DNA of 64,000 nt from Anagrus nilaparvatae (GCA_022575985.1 JAKSXM010000263.1:5374001-5438000), one strand, 5' to 3'; counted from the stretch's first letter, positions 33,002 to 43,349 are shown. Notes: generated from the sequence alone by a model not told the origin. Program-made: numbers and translations.

Positions 33002-33619
33002 ATACAACGTGCCCACGAAAAGATGTAGGGTCAACTTTTGAAGGAGATAGAAATTAAAAAAAAAAAAGTAAATTGGTGGATCCGCATATTTTTGCGTGCC
33101 CTTTCGATTGGTGATATCCGAAATTGGATAAATTTTCTGGATTTTTAAATAAAAATTCGATTTTCGTGAAAATTATTCGAAAGTCCAATTTTTATTATTG
33201 AAATCGTGAATAAACCTATTAGAAACATATTCCCCCAATTTTTATCATCAAAAACGAAGTATTTATTGAAATATCTTAATTTAAAAATCCAAATTTAATT
33301 AAAATTTTAAAAGTGTAAAAAGAGTGTGAACATAGAGTGAGATCACGGTAATTTTTTGAGACTACGTGATCCAAGATGAGAAAAAATAACCAAAATGAAA
33401 GGTAAGGTTAGGCACGTGTTTATTTTTTCAGGTAGAATATATAACCTCGGTTTAAAATAATAAATTAAAATAATTATATAATTTTTTAAACTTATTGTTT
33501 TTTTTCAAATTGTATTTGAGGTCATATATTTTAAAATTTTATTTAAAATTTTATTTGAATAATATTTTAGTTCACAAGTATCGAGTCATGGCCAGGCCTG
33601 GTCACATATTATTTTTTGT

Positions 33620-33682
33620 GGAACCCACACAGGGGAAATGCCTTATAAGTGTAAAGATTGTGGAAAAGCTATTTGCTGGTTT
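33620..33682 (+). pseudogene. C2H2 zinc-finger fragment (left arm)
   Basis: Reads GTHTGEMPYKCKDCGKA, i.e. the inter-finger linker HTGEKPY plus the first CX2C of a C2H2 finger. The His half of the finger is missing and the frame stops soon after. The right arm carries the mirror copy. It must derive from a multi-finger C2H2 gene. Confidence 0.75.
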
Positions 33683-33831
33683 ACAAGCAATTTGTTGTCC
33701 AGCTGGATTATATTTTGGTATAGATAAGCAAACTTGTGATTGGAAAAGTGCAGTTAATAATTGTAAAATAATTGTAAAACCACATCTCGTTGCCGAAGAG
33801 CCACTTTGCCCTGATGAATCATTAGAAAGAA
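33681..33831 (+). pseudogene. Captured chitin-binding (peritrophin-A/CBM14) exon fragment
   Basis: The frame that passes here encodes CCPAGLYFGIDKQTCDWK followed by NNCK and then EEPLCPDESLE. The first part is the C-terminal half of a CBM14 chitin-binding domain; the following EEP-CP segment resembles the linker to the LDL-receptor A module in insect chitin deacetylases (serpentine/vermiform type). After ESLE the sequence returns to the palindrome shared with the right arm. The longer enclosing frame (33495-33869) is therefore a chimera of transposon and exon, not a gene. Source gene is inferred from motif memory; CBM14 itself is clear. Confidence 0.65.
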
Positions 33832-33974
33832 GTAATTTGGTTGTTACAATTGTCTACATTTTTTGTTAAACTATTAAAATTTGAAACATCGCTACTTTGT
33901 TTAAAAATGTCTTTACAATTATTAATCGATTGTAAATCATTTAAATGGGTATTTAACAACTCTATGTTTCTGTA

Positions 33975-34188
33975 GTAAGTTTACTAATTTCTCTTTATTC
34001 AGATGATTCTTCTTGTAGGAAAATAGCTGTAGATATTTTAAAAACAATATCTCTTTCATTTAGCTTGAATAATAATTAATTTGCACCTCTTCTCTTTGAA
34101 CTATCAAGTAGACATTCTGAAATACTTATCGAGAATGAACAATTATCTTTATTCATGTATATTTTATTATCGCCTGATCCAGTTTTGG
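33975..34188 (+). pseudogene. HEAT-repeat-like protein fragment (left arm, with stop)
   Basis: The translation begins VSLLISLYSDDSSCRKIAVD, continues FAPLLFELSSRHSEIL after one TAA, and ends LSLFMYILLSPDP. The alternation of amphipathic helices is HEAT/ARM-like, and could come from a UTP10/HEATR1-type protein, but that assignment is weak. The first two-thirds recur in the right arm on the minus strand; the last part is unique to the left. An origin as a captured host exon is inferred from this protein-like conservation. Confidence 0.35.
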
Positions 34189-34756
34189 GTCCGCAAATTT
34201 CAATTATAAAATTTAAGCATAAAATTCTAGCTCAGCACACGTTAAAACCTTCTAGAACAGTCTTCGGTTAGTATTTTTTCAATTTTATAAAATTAGGCAT
34301 TTTTTCGAAAAAAATATGCCTATTTCAAGTCAGCAAATTTGAATTATAAATTTTAAATATAAATTACTGGCTCAGCACCCCTTAAAAACCCCCTAACACT
34401 AACACAAAAAAAATTCTCCAATTTCGGTTCAACAATTTTGAATGTTTGAATTAAAACTTTTATTATTTCTATTTATCGTTCACATTTTTCAAATATTTAT
34501 TAATTAATTATGGATTATATAGCGACGAATACTGAACAAATTAATTGTATTAAAATAACTCCTGTCTCTTTCCCTGTTGTACTACGTGGAAGCTTTTAAA
34601 TAGTCTTCCCTTTTTTTATTATTACGTACCAGAGTGACATAAATTATTTTAATACATTAATTTTTTTCTAATTTTCGAAAATTATCGAAAATTTATTTTT
34701 TTTAAAACGAATTAATGTTAATTGGGATATTTCTGACTATTTTAAGTGAAAAATTT

Positions 34757-35150
34757 TTTCCCCGAATAGGAAATTTCCCGTAGAATCTGATTCCGGAGAC
34801 GAAAATTTCTTTGAGCTGAGCATACTCAAGAAATCGCTAAAGTAGACTGTTTTTTTTTTTAATTTCTCAAATGCTTGCTAATGAAAAATCTGTCAGCTAT
34901 GCTTAAATTTTTTCTTAACCTAAAATTTTTTTTTGGTTTCTTCAAAGTATATCTTTGATATAATTTATGAGTTTCATTCATTTCTGTCATCAAAAAATTA
35001 CACAACTAACACCTTAATAGATATTTGAGAATTAAGTAGTTGAAAAAAACAGTCTGCTTAAGCGATTTCTCAAGTATGTGCAGCTCAAAGAAATTTGGTA
35101 TCCGGAATCAGACTCTGCGGGAAATTTCCTATTCATAGAAAAAATATTTT
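34757..35150. repeat. Inner inverted repeat related to the 57.2 kb fold-back
   Basis: ~34757-34850 pairs with ~35047-35150. Shared words are GGAAATTTCCC, GATTCCGGA, GAAATCGCTAA and a T-rich run. The same series of words stands at ~57166-57310 in the fold-back of 54.3-58.6 kb, so the two are members of one family. It is probably a separate element nested in the composite palindrome. Confidence 0.7.
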
Positions 35151-35283
35151 TCAAGTTAATTTGAGTCTTTTACAGAAAAAATAAGAAAAATTATTTCTCC
35201 TTTTTCTTACTTTTTTTATAAAAATTATTTCTCCTTTTTCTTACTATTTTTACACAAAAAATGCTGCTGTAATTCAAGAATCC

Positions 35284-36172
35284 AAGTGGCCCCCCGCTTG
35301 GATTATCCAAGAGGCCCCACGCTCGCATTATCCAGGAGGCCCCGCGCTTGCATTATCCAAGAAGTTATCCCGCTTGGATTATCCAGGAGGCCACGCGCTT
35401 GCATTATCCAAGAGGCCCCCGCTTGGATTATCCAAGAGCCACTCCGCTTGCATTATCCAAAAAGCTCCCCGCTTGCATTATCCAAACGGTTATCCCGCTT
35501 GCATTATCCAAGTGGCACCCCGCCTGCATCATTAAAGAGGTCATCCCGCTTGGATTATGCAAGAGACCCCACGCTTGCATTATCCAAGAGGCCCCCCGCT
35601 TGGATTATCCAAGAGGCCCCTCGCTTGCATTATCCAAGAGGCACCTCACTTGCATTATCCAAGAGGTCATCCCGCTTGGATTATCCAAGAAGCCCGACGC
35701 TTGCATTATCCAAGAGGCCCCACGCTTGCATTACCCAAGAGGCCCCTCACTTGCATTATCCAAGAGGCACTCCGCTTGCATTATCCAAGAGGCACCCCAC
35801 CTGCATTATCCAAGAGGCCCCTCACTTGCATTATCCAAGAGGCACTCCGCTTGCATTATCCAAGAGGCCCCCCACTTGCATTATCCAAGAGGCCCCTCAC
35901 TTGCATTATCCAAGAGGCACTCCGCTTGCATTATCCAAGAGGCCCCTCGCTTGCATTATCCAAGAGGCACCTCACTTGCATTATCCAAGAGGTCATCCCG
36001 CTTGGATTATCCAAGAAGCCCGACGCTTGCATTATCCAAGAGGCCCCTCACTTGCATTATCCAAGAGACACTCCGCTTGCATTATCCAAGAGGCACCCCA
36101 CTTGCATTATCCAAGAGGTCATCCCGCTTGGATTATCCAAGAAGCACGACGCTTGGATTATCCAAGAGGGTT
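35284..36172 (+). repeat. 25 bp minisatellite (~35 units), open in three frames
   Basis: The unit is CTTGCATTATCCAAGAGGCC plus five variable bases (typically CCTCA, ACTCC or CACGC). About 35 copies stand head to tail with base substitutions and few length changes. Because 25 is not a multiple of three, each forward frame cycles through a 25-residue superrepeat, and no stop codon arises in any. This creates overlapping open frames of 302, 285 and 206 codons (35286-36194, 35348-36205, 35557-36177) with words such as LHYPRG, LALSKR and CIIQEA. I regard these as structural by-products of the array, not proteins. Confidence 0.93.
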
Positions 36173-36344
36173 CCTAAAATTAGTATTCCCATAGAAATCA
36201 ATTAGTTACTACGTCCAATGAAAAAAAAAAAATTGGTGAATTTTGTATTATTTTGTGACAAACATTTTGGGAGCAAATTACTAAGTATTAATAACAAATT
36301 TTTCTAAAGAAGAATCTAAAATTATAGCATAATAATATTAGATA

Positions 36345-36860
36345 TAATCAGGATTTCCTGTATGCTTTGCAATCAGAGTTTCCTGAATTCTAAGCAATCA
36401 GGAATTTTCCTGAATGCTAAGCAAACAGGATTTCCTGAATGCTAAGCAATCAAAAATTTTCCTGAAAGTTAAGCAACAGGGATTTCCTGAATGCTAATCA
36501 ATCAGGATTTTACTGGATGCTAAGCAATCAGTATTTTCCTGAATGCTAAGCTCTCAGGAATTTCCTGAATGCTAAGCAATCCGGGATTTTCCTGAATGCT
36601 AAACAATCAGGGATTTTCCTGAATGCTTAGCAATCAGGATTTCCTGAATGCTAAGCAATCAGTATTTTTCTGAATGCTAAGCAATCAGAGATTTTCTTGA
36701 AATCATAAGTCATCAGAAATTTTCCTATATGCTAAGCAATCAAGATTTCCTGAATACTAAGAAATCAGGGATTTTCCTGAAATCATAAGCAATCAGAAAT
36801 TTTCCTGAATGCTAAGCAATCAGGATTTCCTTAATGCTAAGCAATCAGGAATTTTCCTAA
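36345..36860. repeat. Second minisatellite, 25-29 bp units with CAGGGATTTTCCTGA
   Basis: Roughly nineteen units of the form AATCAGGGATTTTCCTGAAT followed by GCTAAGC, with 1-4 bp length variation. Several units contain GGGATTTTCC (36583, 36610, 36768) or GGGATTTCC (36479). No frame is open throughout. It abuts the right arm of the composite palindrome. Confidence 0.9.
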
Positions 36861-37058
36861 AAGTCTACTTGATAGTATAGAAATTGAATATCTACTTGAT
36901 ATATCAAAGAGCAAATGTGCAAATTCATTATTTTCCAAGTTAAATGAAAGAGATATTGTTTTTAAAATATCTACAGCTATTTTTCTACAAGAAGAATCAT
37001 CTGAATTAAGAGAAATTAGTAAACTTACTACAAACATAGAGTTGTTAAATACCCGTTT
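36837..37058 (-). pseudogene. HEAT-repeat-like fragment (right arm copy)
   Basis: The minus-strand frame starts MFVVSLLISLNSDDSSCRKI and keeps the same helices as the left-arm copy, without the stop seen there. It ends at LLFDISSRYS, where the sequence passes into the neighbouring minisatellite. That the coding sense is kept better than silent positions cannot be tested by eye. Confidence 0.35.
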
Positions 37059-37500
37059 AAATGATTAACGATTGCTTAATAATTGTAAAGTCATTTTTAA
37101 ACAAAGTAGCGATGTTTCAGATTTTAATGGTTTAACAAAAAATGTAGACAATTCTAACAACTAAATTACTCCTCTCTGCATCTTTTTCAAAATATAATTT
37201 TCAATTAACATTTAAGTATAATCTTCTGTGAACCATTTCATATACATATGTAGTTGCTTGTAAATACTCCTCTGTAAATAAATTTAAGAGCATCGTTAAA
37301 ATTGTAAACATTAATCTGCGTCGTGCAAGAGGATGTCAAACTTGTCTAAGGTCAAATCTACATATCCGCGAAAACGCTCCGTAAACCGTAAGCGCAAGTG
37401 AACTCGCAATGCCAACTCATTTCTCATACTAACCTAACACAACTAGTGTTTATTCTGCTCTGAATGAAAATTTAATGCAAAGTATAAGAATAAGAGTTGG

Positions 37501-37565
37501 CTAAACAGAAATTTTTACAATCTTTACACTCATAAGGCTTTTCCCCTGTGTGGGTTCCACAAAAA
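37501..37565 (-). pseudogene. C2H2 zinc-finger fragment (right arm)
   Basis: On the minus strand the sequence encodes GTHTGEKPYECKDCKN, mirror of the fragment at 33620-33682. It keeps the canonical HTGEKPY linker, where the left arm has Met instead of Lys. So the right arm is the better-preserved copy of the captured finger. Confidence 0.75.
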
Positions 37566-38178
37566 ATAATATGTGACCAGGCCTGGCCATCACTCGATAC
37601 TTGTGCACTAAAATATTATTCAAATAAAATTTTAAATAAAATTTTAAAATATATGACCTCAAATACAATTTGAAAAATAACAATAAGTTTAAAAAATTAT
37701 ATAATTATTTGAATTTATTATTTTAAACCGAGGTTATATATTCTACCTGAAAAAATAAACACGTGCCTAACCTTACCTTTCATTTTGGTTATTTTTTCTC
37801 ATCTTGGATCACGTAGTCTCAAAAAATTACCGTGATCTCACTCTATGTTCACACTCTTTTTACACTTTTAAAATTTTAATTAAATTTGGATTTTTAAATT
37901 AAGATATTTCAATAAATACTTTGTTTTTGATGATAAAAATTGGGGGAATATGTTTCTAATAGGTTTATTCACGATTTCAATAAAAAAAAATTGGACTTTC
38001 GAATAATTTTCGCCAAAATCGAATTTTTATTTAAAAATCCAGAAAATTTATCCAATTTTGGATATCACCAATCGAAAGGGCACGCAAAAATATGTCGATC
38101 CACCAATTAACTTTTTTTTTTTGTAATTTTCATCTCCTTCAAAAGTTGACCCTACATCTTTTCGAGTACACGTTGTAT

Positions 38179-39808
38179 TTATTGTAAACATCTATATTTG
38201 ATATTTCTTTAACGAAGCTAATGGAAAATTATAACGATATAGTCTAGTTTTAATTTAGTGTAAAATGAATTAAAATTTTATTTTATAAAAATATTAAATA
38301 AATTGTTAATTATTTCTAATTATTGTCAGATATTGTAAGAATATATTAGAAAAATATACCCTTGGCTGGAATGTTTCAAAGATCGACGAGGACAGATTCG
38401 AGGAATACCTTTAGAAAAATAATATCATATTAGAAAAATATAGTAAGAATATCATCTAAAGTAAAATCTTGTCTATAAAAATGATTTTTCATTATAAAAC
38501 AAAGTTCTTGAAATATGACTTTAAGGATTATAAACAAATAAATGGTTTGCATAAAAAACAAAATTTCAGTCATAGATGAGTAGTAAAAATTTTCATTAAC
38601 GTGATCTTCCTGGAAATACCTATTTTTTAAATCGACATTATTTTTTAGCAGAGGATAATAAGTGAAAGAAATTCATTATTTATTTTTTTTCATATTAATA
38701 ATAAAAAAATTGATAAAAAAAATTATAATTTTATGATATTAAATAACATTCACATTCAAGGAAAAGCGAGAAACTAAAAATATTTACAATATTATCATAT
38801 TTTGTCAATTATAAAATTATAAAAAATTATTAATAATGTAAATAAAACTATAAGATAAATATAAATAATTCACGGCATTGGTAAATTTATATAAATTAAA
38901 ATTAAGAGTCTCGAAACATTGATATTTATCTATGAAGCTGAACTCTTTCAGATTTATACACTAAAAGCCAGCTATAGGCTATAAAACTAGAGCGCGCAGC
39001 TTAATAGCGAAATAGGTTTGTTCGAGCATTTTTACTCTATGGGCCGGCTTATGATTATCCTATGGGGATACGACATATATATATACATTTGAAAATCTAT
39101 TTGTCTGTCTGTCTGTCTGTATCCTAATGACTTAAGAACCGCCGAACCAATTGGCAAGAAGCCGGTGTCAAAATAAAGAAATAAAGTATGCAAATGACAT
39201 GGACTATTTAGTAGTTTTTGAGATACTTATTTTTAAGTGTCTTTGAATATGATAAAATTTTTTAAAATTTTTAACAAAAATTAAAATATTTTATACTGAA
39301 ATGCTAGATTCAGTTCTTGCGGGATGCGCACGTCGACTTCATAAGAAATAAATGGTCTTTGGTATTGGACATAGCCACTCCAATACCTTTTTAAATACCT
39401 TTCTGTAATTAATAATTATAACTTTAGCGAGGATAGAACTAGGCTTCTCTGAAAACTCTGAATGTGTTTGCATAATCATGAATTTGCAGTGAAACATGAT
39501 TTTCTTAAGCAATCAATCTTAAGCAAATATTCCTCAAATTTTATGCAAAAATATTTAATTTTGGAAAAGTTGTGTCATTTTTCCCTAATCACGGTTCATC
39601 CTAAGGTACTTATAAACCTGTTCCATCGTAATACATATATTTAGTATTTTTACTAGGAAGAGGGTATTAAAAGACTTAAGATCAAAAAATGCTTGAAATG
39701 TAAACTAACATTTGATGAAAAACATAAAAAAATTTTGCATTAACGATTTCTCAATTAATCTCTACCAAGACTATATTTGTTTAAATGATAAAATTTTTTT
39801 TTACTTAC
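38179..39808. other. Gene-free interval next to EXOC5, with (TGTC)n
   Basis: AT-rich, without a convincing exon on either strand. A (TGTC)n run lies at ~39102-39121, followed by TATCCTAATGACTTAAGAAC, a type of sequence often seen in dispersed insect repeats. If EXOC5 is intact, this is probably the beginning of its last intron, because the preceding exon ends at 39809 with a canonical donor. Confidence 0.45.
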
Positions 39809-40319
39809 TAGTTGGTCACCTGAACAAACTTGTTTTAAATTTTCAGGTTTCACAAGTAGAAGATTACATAGTGCATGTAAGGTGTCAAAAAGATTAGAAA
39901 CCAATGGAATATTAAGTTCTTTAATACATTTACGATACTCATTCATATCACAAATAGCACACATAGCTCCAGCTGAATTGAATTGATACTGTTGCAAATG
40001 TTCGTATATAACACGATGAAATCGAGTTCCTAGCTCATACATTACATTTTCTAAACTTTTACCATCTAATTTAATTTTAATGTACTTAATCATATTTGAA
40101 ACATACTGAACGACAGTTAAACATGCTGGTGTGTTCAAAGTATCTACCATTTCCATTTCAGGCTTAAAATCTGTTTTTCGTTGTTCTGCTTGCAAATATA
40201 TTTTTACCCAACCAATTATTGCATTTATACTTCTGTCAAGACCTACATCAATTTTTGATTTTATATTTTCTAAAGCAATTTTTTTTTTTGCGATACAATC
40301 TGTGTAAGATATTGTTGAC
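39809..40319 (-). CDS. Exoc5: Exocyst subunit Sec10/EXOC5, next internal exon
   Basis: 511 bases, in phase with the preceding exon. It reads DVGLDRSINAIIGW, LQAEQRKTDFKPE, YELGTRFHRVIYEHLQQY, GAMCAICDMNEYRKCIKE and SNLFDTLHALCNLLLVKP, all conserved Sec10/EXOC5 blocks. It ends at CSGDQL followed by a GTAAGT donor (39808-39803). In vertebrate EXOC5 only about thirty residues follow this point, so one small terminal exon is expected at lower coordinates. I could not find it, and the large repeats in between may have enlarged that intron. The intact frame argues for a working gene. Confidence 0.93.
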
Positions 40320-40401
40320 CTAAATTTAATGACTTAATGCATAAAACCAATGGATAATGATTAAATTTTAAAAATAAAAATAACTCAAACAATAAACTTA
40401 C
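40320..40401 (-). other. Exoc5: Short intron of EXOC5
   Basis: 82 bp on the minus strand, from GTAAGT (40401) to an acceptor ending TTTAG (40320). Splicing joins ATA-TT to G-TCA, giving a continuous Leu codon. AT-rich as expected for an insect intron. Confidence 0.85.
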
Positions 40402-40890
40402 AATATTAAAGGTACTAAGTCCCCGCTAAAATGCTCTTCTAATAATCGTATTATAACATTACAATGCCATACAACAGTAAAAAAATATATTTCTGGTTGA
40501 CTTCTGCTTTCTGGTATAGGTACATTGTGCACAGCTAGCTCAAGAGCATAATCAACGTGTTCATCAATTAAATATTGTAATACAGTCTCAAATATTTTAG
40601 CTGCATTTTTAGGTATCTCAACTGCAAAAGATAATAAAGTGCATCGCTGTAGAGCTGTTTTACTTCTTTGTAAAAGAGCTATTGCTAATTCTTCTGACAG
40701 AAAGGTTTCCCCTCCATAATCTTCAATTTGAGCAAAATTTATATTAGTTCTAGTACTTAAAACTGCTTGTATATCACGCTTCAACTCTTGAAACCCACCA
40801 CACTGCAATTGTTTTTTTTGATGGCTTTTTGATTCATAATATTTGTCAAGTAATTTTACTGATTCTTCTTTTAATGATTTTATTTCCAAA
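40402..40890 (-). CDS. Exoc5: Exocyst subunit Sec10/EXOC5, internal exon
   Basis: The exon is bounded by a TTTATTTCAG acceptor (upstream side, 40891-40900) and a GTAAGT donor (40401-40396). Its 489 bases leave split codons at both ends that fit the next exon. The translation carries SHQKKQLQCGGFQELKRDIQ, NINFAQIEDYGGETFLSEE and SRSQPEIYFFTVV, which are the conserved central blocks of Sec10/EXOC5. Sec10 is a rod-shaped subunit of the octameric exocyst, which tethers secretory vesicles at the plasma membrane. The frame is intact. Upstream exons are not visible in the repeat-rich sequence to the right; they may be beyond the window. Confidence 0.93.
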
Positions 40891-41171
40891 CTGAAATAAA
40901 GTAACAAAATAATTATATGAAAAATAAATTTTAAACGTTCGCTGCGTCATAGCCAAAATATACCCCTGTTTTCTACTGTATATATCGTGTAAGTCCTTAT
41001 TGTACTTCTAAATACTTATTAGTAACAGGCAAAATCAAATGAAAAATTAGTCCGTAAGAAATAATAAAAAACAATGCTAATCAAGAAATTTTTTCCCAAA
41101 CAGATTTTTTTGTATAGAATTTAAGTTGAAGGTACGAATTATAAAAAATAATTCGAATAAAAAATACATAA
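40891..41171. other. Intronic or flanking sequence without gene
   Basis: AT-rich sequence directly upstream of the EXOC5 exon acceptor. Nothing else is recognised. Confidence 0.4.
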
Positions 41172-41729
41172 TAAAAAAGGTACAGGTGACCTCCCAATCA
41201 TAAATTAGTCAGAAAAATTGGAAAATTCAAAATTTCTGACCAAAAATTCGCACGAATTCAAATGAAAAAAGCCATTTTTGCGTTTTTCTTTACTTTAAAC
41301 GTTAACAAAACAATAAGTATTTTATTTATTTATTTTCACACAAAAAATTTAATAAACAAAAATTTTTTTATTTTTGTCTCTCAAACCCCCTCCCCACTCT
41401 TCCCTTCGCTTTTCAATATTTTTCAATCTTTAGTATAAAATAAAATTTTTGGATTTTAAAATAGTTAATAAAATAAAGAAGGAAACATAGAAAGAAAGAG
41501 GGAGGGGATTGAAGCTTTAAAATATAAAAAAATGTGTATATTTAATTTTTTGCATGAAAAATAAATAAATAAAATATTTTTCGTTTTCTTAACGTTTAAA
41601 GTAAAAAAAATCGCAAAAATGGCTTTTTTATTTGAACTTCGCATAAATTTTTAGGTAGAAATTTTGAAATTTCTAATTTTTTGGACTGATTTGTGATTGG
41701 AAAGCAACCTGCACCTGTACTTATTTTTA
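41172..41729. repeat. Fold-back element with GTACAGGTG tips
   Basis: ~41172-41420 pairs with ~41470-41729. Tips read GTACAGGTG and CACCTGTAC, and the arms share CAAAAATGGCTTTTTT-type words (around 41270 and 41618). The centre contains purine-rich and pyrimidine-rich blocks. Non-coding, moderately diverged. Confidence 0.8.
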
Positions 41730-41739
41730 TCATGCAACA

Positions 41740-41905
41740 TATGTTTATAGGGAGGGGTACCCTGGATATCCAAAAATCAAAGGGGGAGGGTCAAATCGGA
41801 CTTAGATTTCGATTTAGGAACATAAGATAATACGAAGTTAATGAATTAGAGTAATTTGGGAGTAGAATTTTGTCAGGTGGTATTTAGACAAATCGATTAT
41901 AAGTT
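41740..41905. repeat. Second copy of the 5.5 kb dispersed repeat
   Basis: It shares, in the same order and orientation as 5505-5830, the segment GTTTATAGGGA, a GGGGGAGGGTCAAAT-like block and the end GGTGGTATTTAGACAAATCG. The minisatellite part is shorter than in the other copy. Non-coding. Confidence 0.5.
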
Positions 41906-42100
41906 TTTAAAAATATTAAAAATATTAAACTAGCAAAGAATTGTTGACTCCATTTCTCTTTTGGCTTTTGGCGTAAGGCCTGTGAATATAGTGTATATTA
42001 TATTAATAACTCAGGATACAACGCCAATATTGCAATAGTAGAAAGGAAAAAAAAAACAAAAGACGCGTAAGTGCTCTGTCTTTGTTTCTTTTTTTCCCTC

Positions 42101-43349
42101 TTTGCTAATGTAATCTTAGCTTGGTATTCTGACGTATTATAATCAATATTTTTATAACAACATTTTCATGCGTATTGCATATAAAGCACAGAAAGTTTAC
42201 AGTTGGATGCAGTAGAGGAAGTTTAGAGTGGGGTGTAGTTTTATATATATTTCTTTTACATTATTCTTTGATTCTTCAACTTATGCGGTTAAATTAATAC
42301 AAAAATACATGCGTCTAAATTAATATGACTATATTACAACCAAAGAACTTATACTAATAGAGTACAAATGTTAAAGCGATACTACGTAAAATCAAAGAAG
42401 ATTATATACTTATCTTCTTTGGTAAAATATAGGACGCCGCAGACATAGCATGTGGGTGTTCTTCGTCTTACAAAACGATAAGAAGGGAATGATTGAAGGA
42501 GAAATATACTAAAAGAGAATGTAGGAGAAAGAAATTTATCTTATAAGTCGAATTAGTGTAGGTATTACAAATACACACATGCATAACAGTAGAATGAGAG
42601 AAAGAAAGAACTCTCACTTTTTAACGAATCTGACAAAGAGGAATCTCCACCCCTGGTATGTCTGAACTACAATTCTTGCCTCGCTCTAGACTATATTTCT
42701 GTGTACTCTATTAGTATAAGCTCTATGATTACAACAGTTTTAACTTATATTACGAAGATTTTTTCTCGCTTCAATAAAAGACCTCTATTTCACTCACATA
42801 AACTCGTCAATATACAATACATATGAATATGGCGCTACAAAAAAACATATGATATATTCACGCTTGCATCCTAGTACTTTCTTGTGTTTTTTTTTAAATA
42901 TTCCAGTCGGTGAAAATTAAAAATAATAAAAATTAAAAATATATTTTGGCTTTAACGGGTTGGTAAGGTAAAACTGTTACCGATATTAGTTTTTTTTTTG
43001 AAATAATTAATTTTGTTGTTTATATAAAAATTTAAATTTAATTGCGGCGTGGATGAAATAATATTAAAATTTTTATATTAAGGTTTTTGTTTGGTATAAG
43101 TGGCGGTGCCAAAAGGATTATTTCGTGAAGTTCAAAAAAAATCAATAATAAGTAAAAAAAAATATAAATATTTGTATCATAATTTTTCTTCTGAAATTCG
43201 TAATAAACAAATATTTACACCCCACTCTAAACTTCCTCTACTGCATCCAACTGTAAACTTTCTGTGCTTTATATGCAATACGCATGAAAATGTTGTTATA
43301 AAAATATTGATTATAATACGTCAGAATACCAAGCTAAGATTACATTAGC
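42101..43349. repeat. Inverted pair (42101-42237 / 43217-43349) upstream of BEL gag
   Basis: About 135 bp starting near GCTAATGTAATCTTAGCTTG on the left recur in reverse complement at 43217-43349, ending exactly where BEL gag similarity begins (~43350). A second, inner inverted pair (TTATACTAATAGAGTAC at ~42348 and ~42699) marks a ~380 bp element. The segment takes the place of the missing 5' part of the BEL element. The frame 43100-43348 inside it has no recognisable domain. Confidence 0.7.

Larger units (their letters stand above)
33002..38178. mobile_element. Large composite palindrome carrying captured gene fragments
   Basis: The left arm (33002-~34120) is repeated inverted at ~36850-38178; outer tips read ATACAACGTG and CACGTTGTAT. 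Both arms contain a C2H2 zinc-finger fragment and a HEAT-like fragment, so both were present before the palindrome formed. Only the left arm has a chitin-binding exon fragment (33681-33831); the right arm has ~330 bp of other sequence at the same point (~37170-37496). The middle holds a smaller inverted repeat (34757-35150) and two minisatellites. No transposase was found. It behaves like a Pack-type, gene-fragment-collecting element, but the superfamily is unknown and no target duplication is clear. Confidence 0.8.

Noticed and set aside
33495..33869. A 124-codon secreted chitin-binding protein gene
   Set aside because: Only half of one CBM14 module is present. The N-terminal part of the frame is palindrome sequence shared with the right arm and the C-terminus re-enters it. 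It is a chimera around a captured fragment.
35286..36205. Overlapping long open frames of 302, 285 and 206 codons, looking like a repeat-protein gene
   Set aside because: They are produced by a 25 bp minisatellite with no stop in any forward frame. No ATG-led unique sequence, signal or domain is attached, and all three frames give the same words.
35284..36860. The two minisatellites as a CRISPR array
   Set aside because: Units are contiguous with no unique spacers, vary by substitution, and the context is a eukaryotic genome.
42839..42990. A 5' LTR end and primer-binding site (GGCTTTAACGGGTT) for the BEL element
   Set aside because: No sequence in 42-43.3 kb matches the region behind the BEL polypurine tract (47847 onward), so an LTR cannot be confirmed there.
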